A stretch of 64,000 nt of DNA from UBA8437 sp963582065 (GCA_963582065.1 CAUZRQ010000008.1:24051-88050); one strand, 5' to 3'; positions 24,299-34,195 are shown, counted from the stretch's first letter. The notes: a model not told the origin generated them from the sequence alone. Numbers and translations: made by a program.

Positions 24299-25714
24299 TC
24301 AGAATCTCCAGGCCGGGTGCTCGGCTCCGATCGAGCGAACCGTCTCGACGTACAGCCCCGTCTGCTTTGCTGGTGCCCGCCCGGAGTGTTCTCCCCGGTC
24401 CATGATCCGGTAGACCAGCAGGTTGTGCCAATGGCCGTCGGCCAGCCGGACCACCGACGCGTTGGGGTGATCCATGAACCAGGGTTTCCGGCTGGGGGTG
24501 GGTCCGAACTGTTTGAGCGCATCGCGGGCCAGCACCGGATCGAGCACCCCGTTGCGGTCCTCGTTGAGCGGCCACAGCACCAGCCGATCCCGTTCGCGGC
24601 CGAGGGGATTCGACACCAGGTAGGGGGTCCCGTCGGCCGCCTGATTGATCGACACCGGCGCCTGCCCCTTGGTCTCGGGACACTCGACAATCCGCTTCCA
24701 GTCCGCCCCGTCGGTCGACCGCCAGACCCGCAGCACGTGCTCGTCGTAAGACTCGTAGGCGAACCGCGCCGTGAACAACAGGGATCCGTCGATGTCGCGG
24801 ATGAGCGTCGGCTCGATCGGCACCAGTCTCACCTCCACGTCGTAGACCACCTGCGGTTTGGAGGTCTTGCGATCGGCAGCGACCGGAGAAAACTCGACGG
24901 GCCGCCAACGCCCGTCCAGGCATTTCCAACGCGCCACCCCGACCACGTGCGGCTTGGCGAACCACGCCCGGGTCTCGCCGGTCGTCGCCGCCACGGCCAT
25001 CAGCAGGTCATCCCCGTCGGGAATTCCCATCCGCAGGCTGGGGCAATAGATCTTCCACTTCGTCCCGGCCACCCGCAGCGGCTTCGCCCCGGTGAATGTC
25101 TCGGTTCCGGTCACCGAGAACCGCTTCCCGTCGAACGCCAGGTGCTGCACCTCGGTCGTACGAACCATCCCCCTGGTCTTCTCCCGCTTGTCGTACGATC
25201 CGTCCGGCTTCATCGGGAAGTCCAGCGCCTCGCAGAACCCCACCCCCGTGCCGGCGTGGGGATGAGGACTGCCATCGGCCCGCCGGGCACCGAAGGGGAC
25301 AAATCCTCCCTTCACACCGTGCTTGAGCACGACCCGCCACTTGCCGGTGATCCGATCGGCGTACCGGGTCGTCCGCGTCACGGGCACCGGCTTGGCCCGG
25401 TTGATCTTCGCGGCGTCGTCGAAGACCACCACGTCCATGCCGGCTTCAAAGTCGCCCACCGGAAACCCCTCGGTCCTCAGGTTGCACAGCAACCCCGCCT
25501 GGGTGGGTCCGGCCTGAAACAGGTAACCGGTCCCGTACCGGAAACCGTCACCGTCGGCGGGCACGACCAGGTCGGCCGGACCTCGACTGACGGCAACGAT
25601 TCCGCGCTTCCCGCCCGACCCAGCCGGTTCGGACCGGGCCGCATGCGGTAAGACAGCGGCACCAGCCGCTGCCGCCATGTGACTCAAAACCACTCGCCGG
25701 GAGATTCTCCCCAT
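24299..25714 (-). CDS. Tat-exported beta-propeller, sialidase-like (BNR) fold
   Basis: Seen: 471 residues from ATG 25714, with an excellent GGAGGAG 6-7 bases upstream. Tat signal: GRISRRVVLSHMAAAAGAA. The body is beta-rich with BNR-like turns, e.g. RVWRSTDGADWKRIVE, DGSLLFTARFAYESYDEHVL and DGTPYLVSNPLGRERDRLVLW. A C-terminal block reads NASVVRLADGHWHNLLVYR. Known: such six-bladed propellers include exo-sialidases and other glycoside hydrolases. Inferred: a periplasmic glycan- or metabolite-binding hydrolase-like protein. I cannot place catalytic Arg/Asp residues with certainty, so enzymatic activity is not claimed. It lies between a WD40 gene and the DUF3293 gene. Confidence 0.7.
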   Translation of the reverse strand: MGRISRRVVLSHMAAAAGAAVLPHAARSEPAGSGGKRGIVAVSRGPADLVVPADGDGFRYGTGYLFQAGPTQAGLLCNLRTEGFPVGDFEAGMDVVVFDDAAKINRAKPVPVTRTTRYADRITGKWRVVLKHGVKGGFVPFGARRADGSPHPHAGTGVGFCEALDFPMKPDGSYDKREKTRGMVRTTEVQHLAFDGKRFSVTGTETFTGAKPLRVAGTKWKIYCPSLRMGIPDGDDLLMAVAATTGETRAWFAKPHVVGVARWKCLDGRWRPVEFSPVAADRKTSKPQVVYDVEVRLVPIEPTLIRDIDGSLLFTARFAYESYDEHVLRVWRSTDGADWKRIVECPETKGQAPVSINQAADGTPYLVSNPLGRERDRLVLWPLNEDRNGVLDPVLARDALKQFGPTPSRKPWFMDHPNASVVRLADGHWHNLLVYRIMDRGEHSGRAPAKQTGLYVETVRSIGAEHPAWRF

Positions 25715-25813
25715 CACTCCTCCACACCTCACTGCCCAACTCACCGCTCGAGATCGGGATTCCCGATTCAAGACCCTCGTAGACAACAGACCGAATCCCG
25801 TCTGGCCGATCCG

Positions 25814-26908
25814 TCAACCAGCCTCCGGCTTCTCCTCGGATCCCGGCGGCGCGAAGACGTGCAGCGGAGAGAAATTGGCGACGTAATTGCCCTGCTTGTC
25901 CCGTACTGCTCCGTTGCCCTGGCTTTTGCGGTTGGATGCGATCACCACCATCCGGCCATCCCCATGGACCGCCAGGCTGTGGCAGTTGGACATCTTTGTC
26001 GAATTGAAGAACGGCTTCTCATGGCCCGGCTTCAACAGCAGGAACTGTCCGGAACCCGGCTGTCCGCTGGTGACCACAGCCCAGTACCCACCGGGATGCC
26101 ACGCCAGGTCGAATACGAACCCGTGGTTCTTGGCACCCAGGCGAGCCGTGTGCCGGATCTTCAAGCCCGGCCAATCCAGCCAGTGGATCGTGGGAACTGC
26201 AATGGCTCGTCCGGTCGCCTGAGGCTCTCCACCGGCACAGATCAGCGTCCGCCCTCGATCGTGGAACCGCAACAGCCGCAATCCGCCGACATCCTGGATC
26301 CGCTTGTAGAAGTGCATCCCCGCCAGTGACGTCTCGCTCACGCATTTTCCGCCGGGCAGTGCGAACCGCCTGAGCACGCCGAACAGGTCACCGGTCACGA
26401 TCTCCTTCTTCTCCGGGTGAATCGCCACGGCAAACACGTCGGCCGGATGATCTTTCAACTGGTGCAGCAGCTTGCCGTCGGCGGCCGACCACACCCGGAT
26501 CACTCCGTCGCGGCCGGCCGTCACCAACGCCTGGCCGTCGTCTGAAACCGACAGCGAACGGATCCAGCCGTCGTGAGCCTGGTCGTGGTGCCAGGCAATC
26601 TCGGGTGTCCCAGCAATCCCCCGGGTCGCCTGCAGGCGACCCCAGGTGTCGGCACTGAAGACCAGTTCGCCACCGGGCTGCACTTCCAGCGATGACACCC
26701 ACCCGTGGTGACCCGCCACCCGGTCCACCTCGACGGTCTCCTCGGCGCACAGATCCCACCGCCGAATCGACGCGTCGTAGCCACCGGCCACCAGCATCCG
26801 GCCACACGCGGTGAACCGGGCGACCATCAGCTGCCGGTCGCAGTCGAGCTTGAACAGCTCCCGCGGCTCGGGCGGCTTCTTCTCGGCGGGCTTTGGCGGA
26901 TCGGCCAT
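25814..26908 (-). CDS. WD40-repeat protein of the DUF1501/DUF1549 operon
   Basis: Seen: 364 residues, GGAGAT before ATG 26908. The N-terminus is Lys/Pro/Glu-rich (PPKPAEKKPPEPRELF) with no signal peptide. WD40 blades are clear: GGYDASIRRWDLCAE, GHHGWVSSLEVQPGGELVFS, DDGQALVTAGRDGVIRVWSA, HPADVFAVAIHPEKKEIVTG, FDLAWHPGGYWAVVTSG and HSLAVHGDGRMVVIASNR. Known: WD40 propellers are binding platforms, and planctomycetes often place such a gene after a DUF1549-DUF1501 pair. Neighbours: the DUF1501 stop is 25 bases upstream. Odd: the exported partners contrast with the apparently cytoplasmic location of this protein. Confidence 0.9.
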   Translation of the reverse strand: MADPPKPAEKKPPEPRELFKLDCDRQLMVARFTACGRMLVAGGYDASIRRWDLCAEETVEVDRVAGHHGWVSSLEVQPGGELVFSADTWGRLQATRGIAGTPEIAWHHDQAHDGWIRSLSVSDDGQALVTAGRDGVIRVWSAADGKLLHQLKDHPADVFAVAIHPEKKEIVTGDLFGVLRRFALPGGKCVSETSLAGMHFYKRIQDVGGLRLLRFHDRGRTLICAGGEPQATGRAIAVPTIHWLDWPGLKIRHTARLGAKNHGFVFDLAWHPGGYWAVVTSGQPGSGQFLLLKPGHEKPFFNSTKMSNCHSLAVHGDGRMVVIASNRKSQGNGAVRDKQGNYVANFSPLHVFAPPGSEEKPEAG

Positions 26909-26933
26909 CTGTGCATCTCCGGCCCAACGGGCC

Positions 26934-28211
26934 TCAAATCAACAATTCGTCGACCTTGTGCATGTCATCGTGGGCAATCGGCAACGGCTGAGTTCCGTTC
27001 ATGTACTGGGCCTCGGCCGAATCGAGACCGACTGCCGAGAACCAGGTGTGGAACATGTGGCCGATGTCATACGGAGTGGTTTTGACATCGGTCCCGTCGG
27101 GCAATGTCTCTCCGACCACCGTTCCCGGACGAATCCCGCAACCGGCCATCGCCACGCTCCAGGCATTGGGCCAGTGATCCCGACCGACCGAGCCATTGAT
27201 CCGCGGCGTGCGGCCGAACTCGGCCATCATCACCACCAGCACCCGTTCATCGAGACCACGGTCGTAGAGATCCTCGATCAACGCCGTCACCGACTGGTCC
27301 ACCTTGGGCATCCGGCTGGCGTGCGAGTTGAAGTTGTCTCCGTGGGTGTCCCAGCCGTAGGAGGTGACCTGGACGAACCGGACACCCGCCTCGATCAACC
27401 GTCGAGCCAGCAGGGCGTGGCGACCGAGATCGTGAGTCCCGTAACGCCGACGATCCTTCTCCGGGAGCTTCGTCTCGTCGAACAGCTCGACGTGTTTCAT
27501 CAACGTCTCGGCCACGTCGTAGACGTGACTGTTGGCTTCGTTGAAATCACCGCGACGGCGGTCGGCGAACTGACGGTTGAATCGCCGACGGAGTTCCTGG
27601 CGGGCTTCATCGGCGGCTGAGCTGATCGAATCGGGCCGGACCAGGTTGGCCGGCGGCTTGCCGTCACCCAGGGCCAGTGCTCCGTACCTGGCCCCCAGGA
27701 ACCCGGCGTGCTTGGAGATGAACCCCCCGTTGCCCGGCTTGACCCACACGTAGGGGGGAAGTCCGCTTTCGGTCGGCCCCATCAATTTGGCCACTGCCGA
27801 ACCCAGGTACGGGTAGGTCACGCCACGATTGCGAGGCTGTCCTCTCAGGATCTTGGGAACACCCGACGAGTGATTCGCGTCCTCGGTCTTCATCGACCGG
27901 ACCACCGCCAACCGCTTCATCTGCTGCGAGAGCTTCGGCATCAACTCGCTGACGTGGATGCCCGGGAGCGTGGTCGGGATCGACCGGAACGGACCACCGA
28001 AGGGCGTGTTCGGCTTCGGATCCCAGCTCTCCAGCTGGCTCATGCCGCCATCGAGCCAGATCAGCAGGATCTGCTTGTCGCTGCGAGCCATTTCCTCGGC
28101 GACGGCCGGTTGCAGCATCCCACCCAGTCCGGCCGCTCCGACACCGCCGGCCACCGCGCCCAGCAAGCGACGTCTCGACCAGTCGTGTTCCCACGAGCGG
28201 CAGTGGTTCAT
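26934..28211 (-). CDS. DUF1501 domain protein, Tat-exported (paralogue 6)
   Basis: Seen: 425 residues, the shortest DUF1501 copy here. Tat signal: DWSRRRLLGAVAGGVGAAGL. Blocks: ILLIWLDGGMSQLESWDPKP, VSELMPKLSQQMKRLAVVRS, MKTEDANHSSGVPKILRG, FVQVTSYGWDTHGDNFNSH, VVMMAEFGRTPRINGSVGRD and SVAMAGCGIRPGTVVGETLP. Known: the DGGxSQLExWDPKP form is typical of the DUF1501 subtype that travels with DUF1549/DUF1553 and WD40 genes. Neighbours: the DUF1549/1553 gene ends 36 bases upstream and the WD40 gene starts 25 bases downstream, a classic three-gene planctomycete unit. Confidence 0.93.
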   Translation of the reverse strand: MNHCRSWEHDWSRRRLLGAVAGGVGAAGLGGMLQPAVAEEMARSDKQILLIWLDGGMSQLESWDPKPNTPFGGPFRSIPTTLPGIHVSELMPKLSQQMKRLAVVRSMKTEDANHSSGVPKILRGQPRNRGVTYPYLGSAVAKLMGPTESGLPPYVWVKPGNGGFISKHAGFLGARYGALALGDGKPPANLVRPDSISSAADEARQELRRRFNRQFADRRRGDFNEANSHVYDVAETLMKHVELFDETKLPEKDRRRYGTHDLGRHALLARRLIEAGVRFVQVTSYGWDTHGDNFNSHASRMPKVDQSVTALIEDLYDRGLDERVLVVMMAEFGRTPRINGSVGRDHWPNAWSVAMAGCGIRPGTVVGETLPDGTDVKTTPYDIGHMFHTWFSAVGLDSAEAQYMNGTQPLPIAHDDMHKVDELLI

Positions 28212-28247
28212 CGGGTTACTCCAGATGCTCTCAAGCCGACAACGCGA

Positions 28248-29891
28248 TCAGTGATTGACCCAGAATTCCGTCGACGCCAGCAGAGCCCAGGCCAGGTGGC
28301 CGATTGCCTCGGCCCGAGCCGTCCGGGTCTTGTTCTCCAACAACTTCGTCACAACCTCGACATCCTCAGGAGTCGGACGACGGCTGACCACCGCCAGGAA
28401 CAGTGCCCCGCTGAGTTTTCTCGGATCGGGTTCTGTGGCAAGACGCGCGACCAGGTTTCCCGGGCGAGCTTTCAGCAGGTCCAGCACCGCCTGGTCGTGC
28501 ATCAGGTACAACGCCCCCTTGACGGTCGGCGCAAAGTCGACCTCCGGCTCCTTCGGGGGATTCGAAAACGTCTTCAGGAACTGCTTCTGCAATTCACCCA
28601 ACGGATCGGTGTCGGCCACCACCTGTTCGAGCGTGGCGTCGGTTTGCTTCTTCACCCGATCGATTTCACCGGTGGCGATCAGCGTGCTCCAGAAAAGCTG
28701 TTCGGCCGAAAGTCGTTTCTGATTCGCCACCGCGTAGGACGTCGCCGGGGGCAACGGCCCGTCTCCGGGCAGACGAGAACTCCGCTGGTAACAGCGGGTC
28801 CGTGCCAGTTGGCCGAGCAGCCACTTGATGTCGAACTTGTGAATGGCGAATTCGCTGGCGAGCCGATCGAGGAGTTCAGGGTGGGTGGGGGGGTTGGCCG
28901 AGTGAAACAGATCCAGCGGTTCAACCAAGCCACGCCCCATCATCACGAACCAGAGCCGGTTGGCGATGTTCCGGGCAAACAGCGGGTTCTTCGCGTTGGC
29001 CAGCCGGTTGGCCAATTCCCTCAACGGACTGAACTTCAGCACGCCGAGCGTCTTCGTCTTCCGGTCCGGAGCCACCGAGTATTCCTCACCCTTGGGGAAT
29101 GTCTGGATCGCCACCTCACCGGCTCCCGGAATCCTCAACGGCGTCGTCCGCGGGTCACCGGTGAAGACCGACTTGAAATCCCTGGGCTTCGTCATGACCT
29201 TCTCGGTCACCGCCGGGAACTCACCTCCCCGGGACTGCATGTTCTCGAAGATCATGTGCAGGCCCTGGAAATCGGCCTGCCTGTAGTCCTCGATGCTGAT
29301 ATGGTCGTGACACTGGGCACAGCCGAAATCGACACCCGCCATCAGTCGGCCGACGTCCCGGGTCAGGCCCGGTACGTCGACCGGAGCCATCGCCCCCTCC
29401 TTGGTCAACCGCGCCGTGAGGAAGTAGGCAGCACCGCGGAGGTTTTCGTCGGCGGCGTCCGGTGACAGCATCGCCCGGGCCACGCGGTCCCACGGCAGGT
29501 TCTCGGCAAAGGCGTGCCGCAGGAACTTCGTCCATTCGGCATGTTCCCCCCGACGCTCCATCAACATCGCATTGAACAGTTCCTGCATCCGACGCGCGTA
29601 GTCGTCACCTGCCAGCAGCGACTCGATCAATGCGTTCCGCTTGTTTGCCGACGTGTCATCCAGGAATCGACGTGCCTCGTCAACGGTCGGGATCCGACCG
29701 GCCAGGTCGAGCATCACGCGACGAACGAACTCGGCATCGTCAGCCGGCGGGGCCATGGATCTCTTGCCGGCCTGCGATTCCACCAGCCGGTCAATCACCT
29801 CGTGCAGGGACACCTCGGCGGTGTGGGCCCGGTTCGGACTGCCGGCGGCAACCACCAGGCAGGCGACCAGCAAAACCAACAGTTGTCGCAT
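28248..29891 (-). CDS. DUF1549/DUF1553 exported protein (short form)
   Basis: Seen: 547 residues from ATG 29891, GGAG 9 bases upstream. The signal peptide is MRQLLVLLVACLVVAAGSPN. DUF1549 lies at about 30-235 with DAEFVRRVMLDLAGRIPTVD, CAQCHDH (CxxCH at 191-195) and DYRQADFQGLHMIFEN. DUF1553 lies at about 310-535 with FARNIANRLWFVMMGRGLVEP, HPELLDRLASEFAIHKFDIK and LFLAVVSRRPTPED. Compared with the 929-residue relative at 16652 it lacks the ~300-residue middle region. Known: family partner of DUF1501. Inferred: periplasmic, forming an operon with the DUF1501 and WD40 genes after it. It is divergent from the LamG/DUF1592 gene. Confidence 0.9.
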   Translation of the reverse strand: MRQLLVLLVACLVVAAGSPNRAHTAEVSLHEVIDRLVESQAGKRSMAPPADDAEFVRRVMLDLAGRIPTVDEARRFLDDTSANKRNALIESLLAGDDYARRMQELFNAMLMERRGEHAEWTKFLRHAFAENLPWDRVARAMLSPDAADENLRGAAYFLTARLTKEGAMAPVDVPGLTRDVGRLMAGVDFGCAQCHDHISIEDYRQADFQGLHMIFENMQSRGGEFPAVTEKVMTKPRDFKSVFTGDPRTTPLRIPGAGEVAIQTFPKGEEYSVAPDRKTKTLGVLKFSPLRELANRLANAKNPLFARNIANRLWFVMMGRGLVEPLDLFHSANPPTHPELLDRLASEFAIHKFDIKWLLGQLARTRCYQRSSRLPGDGPLPPATSYAVANQKRLSAEQLFWSTLIATGEIDRVKKQTDATLEQVVADTDPLGELQKQFLKTFSNPPKEPEVDFAPTVKGALYLMHDQAVLDLLKARPGNLVARLATEPDPRKLSGALFLAVVSRRPTPEDVEVVTKLLENKTRTARAEAIGHLAWALLASTEFWVNH

Positions 29892-30044
29892 CGCCTGACT
29901 CCGGGACCGATCCACGAGCTTCAATGATACTCCGAAACCCGGATCGGACGACATGATTTCGGGTGCCCCTTGCTGCCTCCATCGTGATTGGCGAGGATCG
30001 TCGGTGACGAGAGCTGGCATTCGACGAACAACGGGGGTGTGACC

Positions 30045-32729
30045 GTGCGGTCAGTGCATTGTCGAACGGTGCCGACTTCGCGGGTCGCACAAGGACGGGT
30101 GTGGCTGCTGGCTGCCGTCCTGGTCGTGGTGTCGACAGCGACCGCCGCCGCCCAGCGTGTCACCAACGCTCTGCAGGCCCTCTACACCTTCGATGCCGGC
30201 CAGGGGAGCCAGGTCCTCGACCGCTCGGGGGCCGGTCGACCACTGAACCTGACCATCGAAAAGCCCTCGGCCGTTCGATGGCAGACCGGGGCCCTGCTTA
30301 TCCGCGCCGCGACCCGGATCTCCTCCCCGGGCCCGGCCACCAAGCTGATCGACGCCCTCAAGCGATCGCGGGCGGTCACGCTCGAGGCCTGGGTTCGACC
30401 GGCCAACGGCCGCCAGGAAGGCCCCGCGCGAATCGTCACCATCTCGTCCAGCCCCAATCTCCGCAACATCACGCTCGGCCAGGAATTCCGCCAGTACGAC
30501 GTCCGGCTCCGCACCTCTTCGACCACCAGCAACGGCATGCCGTCCACCTCCACGCGACCGGGCACCGCCGGCGGATCGCTGGCGCACGTCGTCTACACCC
30601 GCGATCCCTCGGGCACCGGGCGGATCTACGTCGACGGCAAACCGGCCGCATCCAAACGGATCGCCGGCCACCTGAGCAACTGGGACAGCCGCTTCCGACT
30701 GGTGCTGGGCAACGAGGGATCGGGAGACCGGCCCTGGCTGGGTGCGATCCACCTGGTGGCCATCTACAACCGGGCTCTCTCGACCAGGGAGGTGCAGCAG
30801 AACCACCGGGCCGGCGCCGCCGCGGGACATCAACCGCCCAGGGAACTGGCCATGCAGAAACGGCAGCGGTTCTTCGAAACCCGCGTCGCTCCGCTGCTGG
30901 CCCGGCACTGCCTCGATTGCCACGACTCGGTCGCCGGCAAGGGTGGGCTGGACCTGTCGCGGAAGGCCTCGGCGATGAAGGGCGGCAAGAGTGGCCCGGT
31001 GATCATCGCGGGCCGATCGGCCACCAGCCGGCTCTGGAAACGGGTCGCGGCCGACGAAATGCCCAAACAGGGCAAGCCGCTGACCGACGCGGACAAGCAA
31101 CTGCTCCGAAAGTGGATCGACGACGGAGCCACCTGGTCGGGCGACCTGATCGACCAGGCGGTGTACGCCAGGGGCACCCGTGACATCTGGATCCAGCGGC
31201 TGACTGTCGACGAGTACATCGAAACGGTCCGCAGTGCCGTGGAAGTCGACATTTCGAAGCAGGCCCGCAAGTTGCTGCCACGCGACGTGCGGGCCGACGG
31301 GTTCAGCAACACCGCCTACAACCTCGGGGTCGATCTCAAACACATCGAGGCCTACTCGCGGCTGGCCGAGATCATCGTCGGACGGATGGACGTGCTGAAG
31401 TTCACCACCCGCTTCTCGTCGAGCCGGAAGCTCTCGACCGATGACACCATGCGTCAACTGGTGGAAACGATGGGCAAGTGGTTGTTCCGCGGACCGCTCG
31501 AGGAACGTGAAATCAGCAACTACAGCGGGATCGCCACGACGGTGGCCAGTACGGGAGGCGATTTTCGGGAAGCGGCCGGGTACATCGTCGAGGCCATGCT
31601 GCAATCACCACGGTTCATCTACCGCATCGAACACCAGAGGGGCGACGGGTCGAGTTGGCCGGTCAACGACCACGAGCTGGCCACGCGGATGAGCTACATC
31701 ATCTGGGGCGGACCACCCGACCGCAAATTGATGAAGGCGGCCGACGACGGCCAGTTGGGCACCCGGAAACGTGTCACCACCGAAGCCACCCGGATGCTCT
31801 CCGACCCCCGGGCCGTCACCCAGTCGGCCCGTTTCATCACCCAGTGGCTCGACCTCGACCGGCTGGCCAGCCTCAAACCCAACCCCGACCGCTTCGCGGG
31901 CTTCAGCACCGAACTGGCCACCGACATGCGACGAGAGACCCTGGCGTTCTTCAACGAAGTCGCCTGGAAACAGAAACGTCCACTCTCGGAACTGCTCAAC
32001 GCCCAGTTCACCTACGCCACGCCTCGGCTGGCTCGTCACTACGGGCTGAAGTCTCGGGGTCCCGGCTTGCAGCGGTACGATCTTACCGCGGTCGCCTCCC
32101 GGGGGGGGCTGTTGACCCAGGGCAGTCTCCTGACCATCGGCGGCGACGATGCCTCGATGGTCACACGCGGCCTGTTCATACTCCAGGACTTCCTCCGCGG
32201 CAGCATCAAGGACCCGCCGCCGGGTGTCGACACCACTCCGGTCCCGCTGAAACCCGGACTCTCGCAACGAGTCGTCTCCGAACAACGGCTCTCCAACGTC
32301 GCCTGTGCCGGTTGCCACAGGCGGTTCGAACCGATCGCCTTCGGACTCGAGAAGTTCGACGGACTCGGCGGGTTCCGGCAGACCGACGAGCACGGGAACC
32401 GGCTTCGCGAGGATGGCACGGTGCTGCTTCCGGGTGACTCGAAGCCCAGGGCCTACAGGTCTTCCGGCGAATTGATGGACCTGCTGGCTGGCAGCGACCG
32501 GGTCCGCCAGACGATCACGTGGAAACTGGCTCAGTTCGCCGTCGGCGGTCGGCTGGGTGCCGCCGACGCCAGAACCGTCCGCTCGATCCACCAGGCCGCC
32601 TGGAAGGCCGGCGGCAGGTGGACCGATCTGGTCACCGCCCTGGTGACCAGCGATCTTGTCATGATGACCCGCACGCAGTCCGATACCGAAGGCGGGGTGG
32701 ACGGCAGCCGAGCCACCGGCACGAAGTGA
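30045..32729 (+). CDS. LamG - PSCyt1 - DUF1587/1592/1588/1585 exported cytochrome-like protein
   Basis: Seen: 894 residues from GTG 30045, which has GGGGG 7 bases upstream; GTG 30039 is an alternative. Signal peptide: VWLLAAVLVVVSTATAAAQ. Modules in order: a LamG/concanavalin-like lectin domain (~45-245, ALYTFDAGQGS, LAHVVYTRDPSGTGRIYVDG); a cytochrome-c-like segment with CLDCH at 289-293 and DEMPKQGKPLTDADKQLLRKWI; DUF1587/1595-like helices; DUF1592 (NDHELATRMSYIIWGGPPD); DUF1588 with CAGCH at 754-758 (GCHRRFEPIAFGLEKFDGLG); and DUF1585 at the end. Known: this set is planctomycete/verrucomicrobial and pairs with DUF1552. Odd: the lectin domain ahead of the cytochrome part suggests glycan binding. 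The DUF1552 gene follows 38 bases later. Confidence 0.88.
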   Translation: MRSVHCRTVPTSRVAQGRVWLLAAVLVVVSTATAAAQRVTNALQALYTFDAGQGSQVLDRSGAGRPLNLTIEKPSAVRWQTGALLIRAATRISSPGPATKLIDALKRSRAVTLEAWVRPANGRQEGPARIVTISSSPNLRNITLGQEFRQYDVRLRTSSTTSNGMPSTSTRPGTAGGSLAHVVYTRDPSGTGRIYVDGKPAASKRIAGHLSNWDSRFRLVLGNEGSGDRPWLGAIHLVAIYNRALSTREVQQNHRAGAAAGHQPPRELAMQKRQRFFETRVAPLLARHCLDCHDSVAGKGGLDLSRKASAMKGGKSGPVIIAGRSATSRLWKRVAADEMPKQGKPLTDADKQLLRKWIDDGATWSGDLIDQAVYARGTRDIWIQRLTVDEYIETVRSAVEVDISKQARKLLPRDVRADGFSNTAYNLGVDLKHIEAYSRLAEIIVGRMDVLKFTTRFSSSRKLSTDDTMRQLVETMGKWLFRGPLEEREISNYSGIATTVASTGGDFREAAGYIVEAMLQSPRFIYRIEHQRGDGSSWPVNDHELATRMSYIIWGGPPDRKLMKAADDGQLGTRKRVTTEATRMLSDPRAVTQSARFITQWLDLDRLASLKPNPDRFAGFSTELATDMRRETLAFFNEVAWKQKRPLSELLNAQFTYATPRLARHYGLKSRGPGLQRYDLTAVASRGGLLTQGSLLTIGGDDASMVTRGLFILQDFLRGSIKDPPPGVDTTPVPLKPGLSQRVVSEQRLSNVACAGCHRRFEPIAFGLEKFDGLGGFRQTDEHGNRLREDGTVLLPGDSKPRAYRSSGELMDLLAGSDRVRQTITWKLAQFAVGGRLGAADARTVRSIHQAAWKAGGRWTDLVTALVTSDLVMMTRTQSDTEGGVDGSRATGTK

Positions 32730-32767
32730 CGACCCGACTCCGGGGCGATTCTCACCGAGACCAGACG

Positions 32768-34195
32768 ATGACAGCCAAACGCATCAGTCGCCGTACGATG
32801 CTCCGGGGAGCCGGAACCGCCACGATCGGTTTCCCGCTATTGGAAGAGATGATCTCGAGACCGGCCCGCGCCGCCCGGGCCGCCGAACCCCCGGTGCGAG
32901 CCTTCAACGTCTTCTTCGGCCTGGGGATTCCCGCCCCGCTGCAGACCGAGGGCTTCGACGGTGTCCTCGAACCGCTCAAGCCCCTGGCCCGGAAGCTGCT
33001 GATCATGAGGAACGTCGACCATGTGCGATGCGACGAGAAGGGCATCAACGCGCACTACGACGGAGCGACCGGAGCCTTCACGGCCGAGCCACCCGATGGC
33101 GAGGCGCGGGCCGGTGGCGGATCGATCGAGCAGATGGTCCGCCGCAGCCGCTATCCGAAGGGACTCCCCAAGGGCATGGTTCCCACGTTGATCGGCGGGA
33201 CGTTCTTTCGCCGCAGCCGTGTCGGCCGCTACGTCCACAGCTTCAATCCCGATGGCACCATCGCGGCCACGATGCAGGAAAAGCCGCGAGATCTCTTCGA
33301 ACGGGTCTTCGGCACGATCATCGTCGCCGGCACCGGTACCGACGCCCGCCGCCAACGGCTGAAACGCAGCATCCTCGACTCCGTCGTCGAGGACTACCGG
33401 TTCTACACCGGAAAGAGATCTCCGCTGGGCGGACGGTCGCGTCGCCGCGTGGCCGATCACCTCGACCGCATCCGTGAATACGAGCAGCGGGCGTTTGCGA
33501 TGAAGCACAAGAAGAAGAACACTCCCAGGCTGCCGCGTCGGTCGGTGATCCCACACGGCGGTCCGGCCGATCCGGGCGGCCAGGGCATCGACATCACGCT
33601 CGCCGAACTCTCCGTCGAATGGCGACTGATGGCCGACCTCTACGCGGTGGCCATCCAGACCGACCGTACCCGCTTCGGCTCGCTTACCTTCCTGGCAGCC
33701 GGCGAGCGGATCCGGTTGACCGGCGACTACCGGTACCACGACCGCAAGATCTGGGACTTCGACGACGCCGGCCAGCAGAATGCCGGCGGCGACAAGGGGT
33801 GCAGCCACGAGTGGTGGCACAAGTTCAACGAGAAGCGGAAGAACGAAGCCCTGAGGGCACACGCTCACATGAAGATGCGCGAGGTGGCCTACTTCCTCGG
33901 ACGACTCGACGGTTCGGAGTCGCGAGACGTCAACGGGCGGACGATCCTCGACAACTCGATGATCACCATCTCGACCGAATCGGGCGACGGACGACACAAC
34001 GACCCGAAGCGGGAACTCTCGGGCGTCTTCCACGCCATCACCGGGGCCGGTGGCCGGTTCAAGACCGGGCAGATCATCGACGTGGGAGCCGAGGGCCTGG
34101 ACGTCTACAACACGATGCTGACGGGCATGGGCGTCACCGACCGCATGGGACCGAAGAACCGCCCGATGCAGGCCGTCGACGCAATCCTCGCCTGA
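32768..34195 (+). CDS. DUF1552 domain protein, Tat-exported
   Basis: Seen: 475 residues from ATG 32768. Tat signal: RISRRTMLRGAGTATIGFPL. DUF1552 blocks: NVFFGLGIPAPLQTEGF, KLLIMRNVDHVRCDEKGINA, SIEQMVRRSRYPKG, SILDSVVEDYRFYTGKRSP, CSHEWWHKFN and TILDNSMITISTESGDGRHN. Known: the family is structurally related to DUF1501 and is encoded directly after DUF1592/1588/1585 cytochrome proteins in planctomycetes, as here. Function is unestablished; a periplasmic hydrolase or oxidoreductase partner is plausible. The frame is open further upstream into the previous gene, but the Tat signal fixes the start. Confidence 0.92.
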   Translation: MTAKRISRRTMLRGAGTATIGFPLLEEMISRPARAARAAEPPVRAFNVFFGLGIPAPLQTEGFDGVLEPLKPLARKLLIMRNVDHVRCDEKGINAHYDGATGAFTAEPPDGEARAGGGSIEQMVRRSRYPKGLPKGMVPTLIGGTFFRRSRVGRYVHSFNPDGTIAATMQEKPRDLFERVFGTIIVAGTGTDARRQRLKRSILDSVVEDYRFYTGKRSPLGGRSRRRVADHLDRIREYEQRAFAMKHKKKNTPRLPRRSVIPHGGPADPGGQGIDITLAELSVEWRLMADLYAVAIQTDRTRFGSLTFLAAGERIRLTGDYRYHDRKIWDFDDAGQQNAGGDKGCSHEWWHKFNEKRKNEALRAHAHMKMREVAYFLGRLDGSESRDVNGRTILDNSMITISTESGDGRHNDPKRELSGVFHAITGAGGRFKTGQIIDVGAEGLDVYNTMLTGMGVTDRMGPKNRPMQAVDAILA

